Assembly (NCBI RefSeq): GCF_040183065.1
Contig: NC_091118.1
Coordinates: forward strand, 204,504,686-204,568,685
DNA from: Periplaneta americana
Taxonomy: Eukaryota > Arthropoda > Insecta > Blattodea > Blattidae
DNA: 64,000 nucleotides
Reading direction: 5' to 3'
Part shown: positions 55,549 through 64,000 of the stretch, in pieces
How the letters are laid out: each line of letters starts with the position of its first letter
How positions within the stretch are numbered: the first letter of the stretch is position 1
Notes under the pieces: model-generated
What the model was told of the DNA's origin: nothing
Database searches by the model: none
The model's input: the letters and a program-made list of their open reading frames with translations, nothing else
Position numbers and translations under genes: made by a program

Positions 55549-55745
55549 GGGGAGAGTCGGGTAGTATCGGACAGTGCGTTTCTTTCATCTACCAGCATAT
55601 GGTAGTACCTGAATGACATGGTTACGTTTCTCTATGCGACATCACAGAAACGTAACCATGTCAATCAGGTATTATCATCGTGTGGTAGATGAAAGAAACT
55701 CACTGTCCGATATTACCCGATGTCCGATACTACCCGACTCTCCCC
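55549..55745. mobile_element. 197-bp MITE with TA duplication
   Basis: The left end GGGGAGAGTCGGGTAGTATC pairs exactly with the complement of the right end, flanked by TA on both sides (55547-55548 and 55746-55747). The interior is also nearly self-complementary (TTTCTTTCATCTACC against GGTAGATGAAAGAAA; ACATGGTTACGTTTCT against AGAAACGTAACCATGT), so the entire element folds as one hairpin. Confidence 0.9.
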
Positions 55746-55754
55746 TATATATTT

Positions 55755-56500
55755 ATTTAACTATAGCAATTTTATTTTCCACATTTGCTTATCTTAATGT
55801 TATTAATTTACATTAACGTTTTCGATACTCGTATTGTATCATCTTCAGATGTTAGGATGTTATGTCAACATATGTGATGAAAACCTAGCCTCATATTGTG
55901 TTGTGGGTTGTTCAAATGCATAGAACCTATCATGATTTCTTAGTCTTACTAGAGTTAATTGTTGCTGTGAATTAACCTAATTCAGTGTCTCTAGTTACTT
56001 GTTAAGATTCTGTTAAAATTCACTATAAAAAAGCCCGTGTAGGAGAGTGTAACATTATGTGAGAACAATAATATAACATATAAATATGAAACAAGAGAAA
56101 TATACACTATAAAACACTATAAAACACTTTGAACACTTATAGTGTTTTATAGTGTATATTTCTCTTGTTTCATATTTATATGTTATATTATTGTTCTCAC
56201 ATAATGTTACATTCTCCTACACGGGCTTTTTTATAGTGAATTTTAACAGAATCTTAACAAGTAACTAGAGACACTGAATTAGAGACACAGCAACGATTAA
56301 CTCTAGTAAGACTAAGAAATCATGATAGGTTCTATGCATTTGAACAACCCACAACACAATATGAGGCTAGGTTTTCATCACATATGTTGACATAAGATCC
56401 TAACATCTGAAGATGATACAATACGAGTATCGAAAACGTTAATGTAAATTAATAACATTAAGATAAGCAAAGATGGAAAATAAAATTGCTATAGTTAAAT
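55755..56500. repeat. ~750-bp near-perfect palindrome
   Basis: Arms 55755-56122 and 56137-56500 are complementary over ~365 bp with a few mismatches and one ~4-nt indel; the loop is 14 nt (AAACACTTTGAACA). No frame of substance. Right arm ends with CTATAGTTAAAT, left begins ATTTAACTATAG. I found no target duplication and no transposase motif. Confidence 0.93.
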
Positions 56501-56544
56501 AATACAAGCTTATCGGCATCACCACAAAATGAAACTAATATATA

Positions 56545-56855
56545 TTTATGAAAGAGTGATGGAACGGAGAAAAATTCTCTCCGGCGCCGGGATTTGAACC
56601 CGGGTTTTCAGCTCTACATGCTGATGCTTTATCCACTAAGCCACGCCGGATACAACCCCGACGCCGGTTAGAATCGTCTCAGATTAAGCTCCATCTCTTG
56701 GGTTCCCTCTAGTGGCCGCCCTCTCCACTACGTCATAGATGTCTATGAACGCAGGACCGACGTCCATACATGTGTTGAGGTGCACTCGAATGAGTGACTG
56801 GTTGGCCGGGATCCGACGGTATGGGCGCCGTCTTAAATCACAAAGTGATTTATTA
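56545..56855 (-). mobile_element. tRNA-cored element family 2, full copy
   Basis: In its own orientation: leader from TTAAGACGGCGCCCATACCG through GTGGAGAGGGCGGCCACTAG and GACGATTCTAACCGGCG, tRNA-like core (56650-56580), then GAATTTTTCTCCGTTCCATC and ACTCTTTC. The tRNA-like part is internal rather than at the 5' end, unlike a classical SINE. Confidence 0.85.
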
Positions 56856-56927
56856 CGCATATCATATATATTTTGATGTACCGAAGTACATATGATATTT
56901 CCATGCAGATATTCTGCGTCATCATAT

Positions 56928-57178
56928 GATGAAAGAGTGATGGAACGGAGAAAAATTCTCTCCGGCGCCGGGATTTGAACCCGGGTTTTCAGCTCTACGT
57001 GCTGATGCTTTATCCACTAAGCCACGCCGGATACAACCCCGACGCCGGTTAGAATCGTCTCAGATTAAGCTCCATCTCTTGGGTTCCCTCTAGTGGCCGC
57101 CCTCTCCACTACGTCATAGATGTCTATGAACGCAGGACCGAAGTCCATACATGTGTTGAGGTGCACTCGAATGAGTGA
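56928..57178 (-). mobile_element. tRNA-cored element family 2, copy truncated at an inversion
   Basis: Near-identical to 56545-56855 from the tail through the leader to GAATGAGTGAC at 57178, where sequence switches to the opposite-strand copy. The tRNA-like core is at 56961-57031. Confidence 0.85.
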
Positions 57179-57305
57179 CGATTCTAACCGGCGTCGGGGT
57201 TGTATCCGGCGTGGCTTAGTGGATAAAGCATCAGCACGTAGAGCTGAAAACCCGGGTTCAAATCCCGGCGCCGGAGAGAATTTTTCTCCGTTCCATCACT
57301 CTTTG
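57179..57305 (+). mobile_element. tRNA-cored element family 2, inverted partial copy with cloverleaf
   Basis: The core at 57205-57275 folds as a full tRNA: acceptor TCCGGCG with CGCCGGA, D stem GCTT/AAGC, anticodon arm TCAGC-ACGTAGA-GCTGA, T arm CCGGG-TTCAAAT-CCCGG. The loop would present GTA (Tyr), but position 33 is C instead of the near-invariant U, so I do not call it a functional tRNA gene. Confidence 0.8.
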
Positions 57306-57382
57306 ATCATATAATGACGCAGAATATCTGCATGGAAATATCATATGTACTTCGGTACATCAAAATATATATAATATATATT

Positions 57383-57530
57383 TAGTTAATTTAGAAGAGA
57401 TAAGGCCATCAGACCTTCTCTTCTCCTCTACCAGGGGACTACAACTACAATATTAAGAATACAAAATATTACAATTAATATTAAATTATTAAATTATTAT
57501 GTATTATTAAATATAATCTAATATAATCTA
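57383..57530 (-). mobile_element. Possible LINE 3' tail
   Basis: The minus strand reads GGTAGAGGAGAAGAGAAGGT, CTGATGGCCTTATCTCTTC and AAATTAACTAAATATATA, like the tail at 171-205. Fragmentary. Confidence 0.35.
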
Positions 57531-57622
57531 AATTTAACAGAAGAAATACTGAAATCAGAAGTAAACACTGAAATACTGAAACAATTGTCTTTAGAGACAA
57601 CTAATATTAGGTTCCCTCCACA

Positions 57623-57794
57623 AAACTAGCTTCCTGTATACACCGACGGATTCTTGATCTCCAGAGAACAAGGTGCCGGTGCAGGTGTTACGTGCTGTCT
57701 CTTCTCACTTTATAGATCTCTTGCATATGGAACAACAAGTTTTGATGGAAAAATCAGAAATCTCAGGAATCTTCTATGCCACATGAAAAATGTA
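57623..57794 (+). pseudogene. RNase H domain fragment of a LINE
   Basis: The open frame reads LPVYTDGFLISREQGAGAGV, TCCLFSLYRSLAYGTTSFDG, KIRNLRNLLCHMKNVN. The YTDG motif holds the first catalytic aspartate of type I RNase H, and G-A-G-V plus S-F-D-G-x-I are the next strand and helix start; I recognise the same arrangement in cockroach and other insect LINEs. A few residues appear deleted after FDGK compared with the family. An in-frame stop precedes the segment, and the other catalytic residues are missing. Broken remnant of about 57 codons. Confidence 0.75.
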
Positions 57795-57829
57795 AATTAT
57801 TTATTTATCCCTAAAATTCATTCACAAAA

Positions 57830-58053
57830 TATTAATAATTCTATATATTTATGAATACTTACCTATTCAAACATTGTGAAGTTGAAATAGATCAATATCG
57901 ATTACTGCAATAAAGAGATTGGATGTTATTCAGTAATGCCAATTGAGAAAAGCGAAATACAGGTTTAACGATGTTAATTACATATACTGCGCTTTTCTCT
58001 TGTTATTATAACAGAAATACGTTTTCATTATCTGCTGAAATCATAATTTAATT
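57830..58053 (+). repeat. Dispersed repeat, copy 2 (pair at 3285)
   Basis: Matches 3285-3535 in the same order and orientation (ACATTGTGAAGTTGAAATAG, CAGTAATGCCAATTGAGAAA, ATCTGCTGAAATCATAAT). Confidence 0.7.
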
Positions 58054-58084
58054 TAAACATTTTATAATATAATTACAAATAACC

Positions 58085-58190
58085 TAGGGTGTGCTAGCAG
58101 CTATGGATGCTCGAGGATTAGAGCCTGGCCAGTGGATGAACAGAAAGGAGTGGCGTTTGGTTTCCGGAAGACGGCTACAGCTGTTATGAC
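58085..58190 (+). pseudogene. Possible LINE ORF end, short
   Basis: The frame GVLAAMDARGLEPGQWMNRKEWRLVSGRRLQLL then stop has the W-x-x-R-x-x-W-R pattern often seen at the end of LINE ORFs. It is only ~34 codons. Low confidence. Confidence 0.3.
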
Positions 58191-58378
58191 ACTGAAATTA
58201 TTGGATTGGATAAATAACCTGTTTAAAACGAACAGTTGTTGAAAACGCAGTAACTAAATCTGAATGAAAGAGTGTCATTTTCTTTAGATACAATGGACAT
58301 GGAAGTAGAAGATGAAGATGTAGATGTCAAAGTAGGATTTCGCACTTTATTTAGTAGGCTATTTCATTATTACATTAA

Positions 58379-59347
58379 CTAGCCGTACCCGTGCTCTCCG
58401 CTGCACCCGTTAGAAATAAATATAAAGCAATTATTACATAATTAAAATAGGACATTTGATCCAGGGAACATTCGTATTTGATAGAAGGATAAATAGTTTA
58501 TTATGTTACTTAATTTAAATTGTATTTAAAAAATTAAAATGCGATCATTTTGATAAAGTCATAAAAATTATTTTAGGAAATACAGGAAACGAATGCCTAT
58601 CAAGTTTTCTGTGTATATGAAGCTATTTTAATCTTACCTGTCCTCGATTCACTCAGAAGTTACTGTAATAACATTATAGCATTATGTTCATCTAGAGAAA
58701 CTACACTTTCCAATGGTGAATTAATAATTAATTATACAAATCGGTTAATTTAGCTTCCGATATTACTTCATACAAACACAGAAACATTCTCTGTAGGCTA
58801 CCGTATGTTTCATAGCTTTCGATTGTTGTTGTCCAAGGCCCCTTATAGACGAAGTCATTTGTTTTTTATTTCATTACACCGCCTTAGATGGCATTGTTAC
58901 TGTAATTTTGAAACTCATTTATCTCATTAAATATCAGTCCTATCAAAATTTTGTGTGGAATAAAACTTATCGCAAATTATTTTTAAAGAAAGTTTTGCTA
59001 TGTAATATTTTTCACAAAAATCAATAATAAGCGAGATATTTCGATTTATTTAATTCAGGCCCCCTTATAAATCCCCTTTTAAATAAAATATTCTGAATGC
59101 CATATAGCCTAAATTCTAAGTTACAACGAACTTAACTTACATTCCAATTTTCATATGAATCGGTTCAGCTATTATCACGTGAAAAGGTAACAAACATCCA
59201 GACAGACAGACAGACATACAAACAAAAATTTCAAAAAAGCGATTTTCGGTTTCAGGGCTGTTAATTATATATGCTAGGACCAATTATTTTTGGAAAATCG
59301 AAAATTACCAGAAAAATTTCGGCTACAGATTTATTATTAGTATAGAT
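58379..59347 (+). mobile_element. Unclassified dispersed element, copy 2, uninterrupted
   Basis: From TAGCCGTACCCGTGCTCTCC to TTATTATTAGTATAGAT, matching 3788-6233 without the hAT element or the TTATA tract. It ends directly at a family A fragment, which it presumably entered. Confidence 0.75.
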
Positions 59348-59545
59348 GGATTCATGCTCATCGATTAACGGGGAAACAGTTGGCTACACTGATTAAACAA
59401 AAGAACTGTCATGCGATAAATTGATAGTGACAAATCGAGTTGCAAAAATTATCGCGATGTATGACTGTGATTGCTTGGAATTCAAATTTTCATTCAGTTT
59501 CATTGGTCGAAAATGGAATGACTTCATATAAACGAAATAGTCAAC
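59348..59545 (+). mobile_element. Repeat family A, 3' part
   Basis: Matches the end of 7090-7655: GGATTCATGCTCATCGATTA, CGGGGAAACAGTTGGC, ATTGGTCGAAAATGGAATGA, ending ATAAACGAAATAGTCAA. Confidence 0.75.
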
Positions 59546-60456
59546 AAATTATTTTTGTTGCTATAGTAATATGTTCTTTTACTGAAAACAGAGGAAGTAT
59601 AGCATAACGATACAGAAATAATGTTTCCTCTCATTTTCTGTTAAGGACATCTTGTTTTATGTCGATTTCAACAATAAAACTGCTTTCATAACAAAAGAAT
59701 GGCATAACTTACAACAGTTATTATTTTGTCATATGAGCTTTTACAGAAAACAAATGAATTGCATAGTGATACAAAACTTATTCTCCTAAACAGATAACAC
59801 GTAAAAATGTCATTCAAAATTTTACCAATTTTTACAGCGTACCTTACAGTTTCTTATTAGAATATTTTGAATATCACAATTTTTATGTCTTGTTCATGTG
59901 GTATCAAACAAAACAATACATTTAAAGCAACATATTTGTAGTTTCTATAAATCTGTCGATAACCTTGAACGTTTTAAGAGGTATTTTGTTTGAAGGTGAG
60001 CCAGGCAAGCTATCCCGGTAACGCTCTATGAATAGACTGCATACAAATAAGACTAATTAAATATGCATCCTCATTAGCACTGGGAAGTGTTGTGAACCAT
60101 TGATGACGTAATTGTCTTCCGACGTCGACATCGCAAATTACGCAGCAAATCTCCGGGAATAAACGAGAAGGTGCGAACAGACACGGTTTGGAAACACGAA
60201 AGTCTTGGCAACGGAGGTTGTCTTGTGTTGTCGCAGATCGTGGTTCATTGCTGTGATGACAATGGAATGCAATACATCTGTAATGTTACAGTTTTACTAC
60301 GTATTGGTTTTGTTTTTTCCGTTAAAGACCATATATCTTCGTATTTCAGAAAAAAATATCCACAGAACATTTTTCTACCATTAAATTTAAATTGTATATC
60401 GTATCGAACGTTGTAAGTCATAAACAATATTGTTGTTGTTTCTGTTGTTGTTGATG

Positions 60457-60460
<4 letters not shown>
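59546..60460. other. Non-coding AT-rich DNA
   Basis: No gene recognised; overlapping opposite-strand frames of 60-81 codons near 60.2-60.4 kb lack known motifs. Confidence 0.4.

Positions 60461-60511
<51 letters not shown>
60461..60511. repeat. (TTA)n microsatellite, tail of minus-strand LINE
   Basis: Followed by CTTACTTACTTACTCACTTA, the complement of the family's 3' tail. Confidence 0.9.
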
Positions 60512-60535
60512 TTACTTACTTACTCACTTACTGGC

Positions 60536-61257
60536 TTTTAAGGAACCCGGAGGTTCATTGCCGCCCTCACATAAGCCCGCATAGGTCCCTATCCTGAGCA
60601 AGATTAATCCAGTCTCTATCATCATACCCCACCTCCCTCAAATCCATTTTTATATTATCTTCCCATCTACGTCTCGGCCTCCCCAAAGGTCTTTTCCCCT
60701 CTGGCCTCCCATCTAACACTCTAAACGCATTTCTGGATTCGCCTATACGTGCTACATTCCCTGCCAATCTCAAACGTCTGGATTTAATGTTCCTAATTAT
60801 GTCAGGTGAAGGATACAATACGTGCAGCTCTGCGTTGTGTAACTTTCTCCATTCTCCTGTAACTTCATCCCTCTTAGCCCCAAATATTTTCATAACAACC
60901 TTATTCTCAAAAACCCTCAATCTCTGTTCCTCTCTCAAAGTGAGAGTCCAAGTTTCACAACCATACAGAACAACCGGTAATATAACTGTTTTATAAATTC
61001 TAACTTTAAGATTTTTTGACAGCAGACTAGATGATAAAAGCAAATTAAGCTTTCAGGAATAACTCCCTGTAAAGTTAATTTGAATAATTTCGAGGGAAAA
61101 ATTGTTCCGGGGCCGGGTATCGAACCCGGGACCTTTGGTTAAACGTACCAACGCTCTCCCACTGAGCTACCCGGGAACTCTACTCGACACCGATCCAATT
61201 GGATGATAAAAGCTTCTCAACCGAATAATAACAGGCATTTCCCATATTTATTCTGTG

Positions 61258-61258
<1 letters not shown>
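60536..61258 (-). pseudogene. RTE-like reverse transcriptase C-terminus, interrupted by SINE-like unit
   Basis: 158 open codons (SSSLLSKNLKVRIYKTVILP, VVLYGCETWTLTLREEQRLR, GRPRRRWEDNIKMDLREV) end at DRDLCGLM near 60567 because of a frameshift close to the normal C-terminus. Upstream, at 61042-61201, a 160-bp tRNA-cored unit is inserted with a 12-bp duplication. Beyond it the LINE continues (INMGNACYYSVEKLLSS) to 61258, where a TTA repeat begins. It stands head to head with the plus-strand copy at 61345. No catalytic residues. Confidence 0.88.
61042..61201 (-). mobile_element. tRNA-cored element family 1, short copy with 12-bp duplication
   Basis: Flanked by GATGATAAAAGC at 61030-61041 and 61202-61213. 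The minus strand reads GATCGGTGTCGAGTAGAG, the core GTTCCCGGGTAGCTCAGTGG to GGGTTCGATACCCGGCCCC, then AATTTTTCCCTCGAAATTAT and a tail. It has almost none of the ~95-bp leader seen at 19.14 kb, so leader length varies between copies. Confidence 0.9.
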
Positions 61259-61332
<74 letters not shown>

Positions 61333-61333
61333 G
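61259..61333. repeat. (TTA)n microsatellite between opposed LINE copies
   Basis: About 75 bp of pure trinucleotide repeat at the 5' side of both flanking LINE fragments, whereas this family normally has such repeats at its 3' side. Confidence 0.92.
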
Positions 61334-61344
61334 TAGGAACATGA

Positions 61345-62112
61345 ACTACAAACTATTAGGGAAAACACGGGAATTTTACTTGAAGCAAGTAAAGCGATAG
61401 GTTTGGAAGTAAATCCCGAAAAGACCAAGTATATGATTATGTCTCGTGACCAGAACATACTACGAAATAGAAATATAAAAATTGAAATTTATCCTTTGAA
61501 AAGGTGAACAAATTCAAATATCTTGGAGCAACAGTAACAAATATAAATGACACTCAGGAGGAAATTAAACGCAGAATAATTATGAGAAATGTCTGTTATT
61601 ATTCGGTTGAGAAGCTTTTGTCATCCAGTCTGCTCTCAAAAAAGCTGAAAGTTAGATTATTATAAAAAAGTTATATTACCGATTGTTCTGTATGGTTGTG
61701 AAACTTGGACTCTCACTTTGAGAGAGGAACAGAGGTTAAGGGTGTTTGAGAATAAGATGCTCAGGAAAACATTTGGGGCTAAGTGGGATGAAGTTACAGG
61801 AGAATGGAGAAAGTTACACAACACAGAACTGCACGCATTGTATTCTTCACCTGACATAATTAGGAACATTAAATCCAGACGTTTGAGATGGGCAGGGCAT
61901 GTAGCACGTATGGGCGAATCCAGAAATGCATTAGTTGGGAGGCCAGAGGGAAAAAGATCTTTGGGGAGGCCGACACGTAGATGGGAGGATAATATTAAAA
62001 TGTATTTGAGGGAGGTGGGATATGATTGTAGAGACTGGATTAATCTTGCTCAGGATAGGAGCAGATGGCGGGCTTATGTGAGGGCGGCAATGAACCTCCG
62101 GGTCCCTTAAAA
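61345..62112 (+). pseudogene. RTE-like reverse transcriptase C-terminus
   Basis: It begins [35 protein letters not shown] (just after the YADD region, which is missing), with frameshifts near 61485-61670, then 130 open codons from 61718 (REEQRLRVFENKMLRKTFGA, IIRNIKSRRLRWAGHVARMG) to MNLRVP. Three codons (the AYRV region) are lost near 61927. The tail TTAAAAACCATAAG and TTA repeats follow. Non-functional. Confidence 0.88.
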
Positions 62113-62157
62113 ACCATAAGTATTATTATTATTACTGTTACTACTACTAGTTCCTCC

Positions 62158-62221
<64 letters not shown>
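62113..62221. repeat. LINE 3' tail and (TTA)n microsatellite
   Basis: Short AT tail with ACTACTACTAG, then a ~65-bp TTA run. Confidence 0.9.
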
Positions 62222-62384
62222 GTAATATGAGCTACTATCAGGAGTCAGGAGATAGAAATAGCAAAGGAAACTTATACTGTAATAGTAAAGAACCATCTTC
62301 AGCGGACCTCGGGAAAAACAACTAGGGAATAGACTAGCTGAAGTGCTTTGTGTGGAGTGTGACTTTGCATAATTCAAACATGGA

Positions 62385-62745
62385 CATTAAGATGAAGCGA
62401 AGAGAAATGATTGCAAGCATTTGAAATGTGAATATGGAGAAGAATTGAGCGTGTGAAATGAACAGACAGAATAAGAAATGAAGCTGTGTTGGAAAGAGTG
62501 GGTGAAGAAAGAATGATGCTGAAACTTGTCAGGAAGAGAAAAAAGGAATTGTTTTGGTCACTAGCTGAGAAGAAACTGCCTACTGAAGGATTCACTAGAA
62601 AGATTGGTGAACGGGAGAAAAGTTGGGGGGAGGGGAAGATATCATATAATAGACGATATTATGACTTATGCAAAGACTAAGATAATAGGAAAGACTGGAG
62701 AATGTGGGTTTGCAATACTCCTTGGGTAGAAAACTGTGAATGAAT
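62385..62745 (+). pseudogene. Second RTE-like LINE family, C-terminal fragment
   Basis: Plus-strand counterpart of 12475-12835. It reads FEMWIWRRIERVK-like codons with one stop, then TDRIRNEAVLERVGEERMML, KLVRKRKKELFWSLAEKKLP, TEGFTRKIGEREKSWGEGK. It ends GTGAATGAATGA like its pair. The 64-codon frame at 62486 is the main open piece. Catalytic domain absent. Confidence 0.75.
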
Positions 62746-62879
62746 GAAAATATAGTCTACTCAAAAATTAATTCTTCACAGTAAAGAGAATTATTGAATC
62801 AATTATAAAATATTTTATTTTCGGCAGATTTTTCCAGTGTTTAACAGATTTTACCTGACAGAATTGGCAACACTGCGGG

Positions 62880-63113
62880 CCTACATGCTACAATGAGTTT
62901 GGGAGGAGATTGATTATCGGCTTGATGCGTGTCGGGTTACGCATGAAGCGCACAGTGAACATTTTTTATGTGTCTGGGAAAAAAAAGCTTGGAGAATTTG
63001 CCTTCCAAAATCTATAATATACTAATAGCATTCACTTGCCTTACGAGTATGTCAAACTTAAATAAATTGTTTAAATCGGAATCATCATTTTGACTTGCCC
63101 TGTAGTATTATTG
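62880..63113 (+). pseudogene. Mariner-type transposase tail and terminal region
   Basis: From 62900 the frame reads WEEIDYRLDACRVTHEAHSE, HFLCVWEKKAWRICLPKSII then stop. It parallels VWDKLNFRLHVCRAQGEP of the foldback at 17.6 kb and is the extreme C-terminus of this transposase group. The DDE core is absent. The following 100 bp end TTTGACTTGCCCTGTA, like a terminal repeat of such elements. Confidence 0.7.
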
Positions 63114-63200
63114 CGATGTACCGAAGTACATATGCCCTGTAGTGTTTATAGTTGGGATATAATAGTGTAAAACTTTCGGGTGATGCTAGTTGCGGTAATA

Positions 63201-64000
63201 TCTATATATATAATTTGAACTGGTAATGGAAATTACGGGAAAACGGCTCAACGGATTTTCATTAATGACCCGTCATTTTGAAGCTTGGGATCCAAGGATT
63301 TTCAGAAAAATAGTAACGTTCAGTGAAGGGTTAGTTTTCCTACATAATTTTTCTATTTTCCAAAATCCATCTTTCGTCAGTTTTGAGAACTAGGCCTAAT
63401 TGCATTTCAATATGAAATAAAACACACACGACAATAAACAATAGACTATTACACGAAGGCCATGACCTACAGGATTGGTGACATACATATTTACAGTTCA
63501 AATTCAATTGGTTATTAAAAACTTCAAGACTTACTAAAAATAATTTACAGGTCTGATTCTGCGATGTGTAATTTTCTGAGTACAGCTGTGTATTGGATAT
63601 TAAAATCTGCAAAACTTGAGGTGGTTTGATGACATTATTACCATTAGAAATGAAATATTATTACAGTTAATGCCATTATGTGATTATTTTTAATTAATTA
63701 TACATATGAATGCTATATTGATGATATGAAAGTGAAACGTTTTGGGGTTATATAAGTAGACGTAGAGAATATCTTAAATTAGATCTTCATTTCTATAATT
63801 TACTGAGTGGCGGCTATATAGTATAAACTACAAAACTTAAAAACTTACGTAAAGTAATAGACTAATATTGTTAGTAAAAATCAAATATTTTTATAGTTAT
63901 TAATCAAGTGGGGTTGGGTCTTTTTCATATACTTAATGGCGGTGTGGTGTAGATATTTATATGCATCATTCTCTTCACTATTAGCTCGACACAGCGCAAA
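63201..64000 (+). mobile_element. Helitron-like element, copy 2, runs off the window
   Basis: Starts TCTATATATATAATTTGAAC after an A. The whole 800 bp matches the complement of 16815-17605 (blocks GGAAATTACGGGAAAACGGC, CACGAAGGCCATGACCTAC, CCACTCAGTAAATTATAG in the pair). No helicase or Rep codons in the visible part. Its 90-codon minus frame is unsupported. Confidence 0.5.

Larger units (their letters stand above)
56857..57382. repeat. Inverted repeat carrying opposed tRNA-cored elements
   Basis: Left arm ~56860-57058, right arm ~57180-57382, spacer ~120 bp. The arms share TTTTGATGTACCGAAGTACA, TCCATGCAGATATTCTGCGT, GAAAGAGTGATGGAACGGAG and the tRNA-like core. Only the left side has the full leader (57059-57178). 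Confidence 0.88.

Noticed and set aside
57205..57275. Functional tRNA-Tyr gene
   Set aside because: The cloverleaf is complete, but C replaces U33, several copies are embedded in a repeat family, and no intron typical of eukaryotic tRNA-Tyr is seen.
61180..61458. 92-codon frame with an asparagine run
   Set aside because: It joins the antisense of one LINE, a TTA microsatellite and the other LINE.

Overview
This is 64 kb of repeat-dominated animal DNA, most likely an insect and probably a cockroach such as Periplaneta. The AT-rich composition, the RTE-like non-LTR tails with TTA-repeat ends, and the tRNA-derived SINEs look like repeat families I remember from cockroach assemblies; that species call is recollection, not a search. 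I found no host protein-coding gene, rRNA or convincing functional tRNA gene. Every recognisable protein is reverse transcriptase, RNase H, Gag-protease or transposase, and nearly all are truncated or broken.

Layout. 1-7.1 kb: LINE tail, unclassified dispersed repeat interrupted by a hAT element (8-bp target duplication) that itself carries a SINE, then another SINE and a MITE. 7.1-10.3 kb: two abutting members of related repeat families, one swollen by about 60 copies of a 28-bp minisatellite. 10.3-20 kb: LINE fragments, a non-autonomous hAT element, a Helitron-like element with a mariner-type foldback inside it, and an inverted dimer of a tRNA-cored element inside a LINE fragment. 20-26.9 kb: gene-free AT-rich DNA with a 75-bp minisatellite, a 1.2-kb GA-rich tract and a MITE.

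26.9-45.2 kb: about 18 kb built from one 60-bp monomer, organised as 120-bp dimers (27.8-38.2 kb), as 180-bp trimers (43.0-45.2 kb) and as degenerate monomers at the edges and in the middle. A 3,837-bp block of the dimer array is duplicated in tandem. The array is split by a piggyBac-like element (TTAA duplication), which holds a nested IS630/Tc1/mariner element with a DD82E-type transposase broken by one stop codon. A SINE is inserted in the array farther right.

45.5-49.5 kb: a very young LTR retrotransposon on the minus strand, with 791-bp LTRs that differ at one base by eye and an intact Gag-protease frame but no pol. 49.5-64 kb: decayed LINE copies, several foldbacks (including a palindrome with arms of about 365 bp), tRNA-cored elements in inverted arrangement, an RNase H remnant and a second Helitron-like copy that runs off the window.

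The elements act together only as layers of insertion: LINE-type machinery probably moved the SINE-like units (12-13 bp duplications), and DNA transposons use each other and the satellite as targets.
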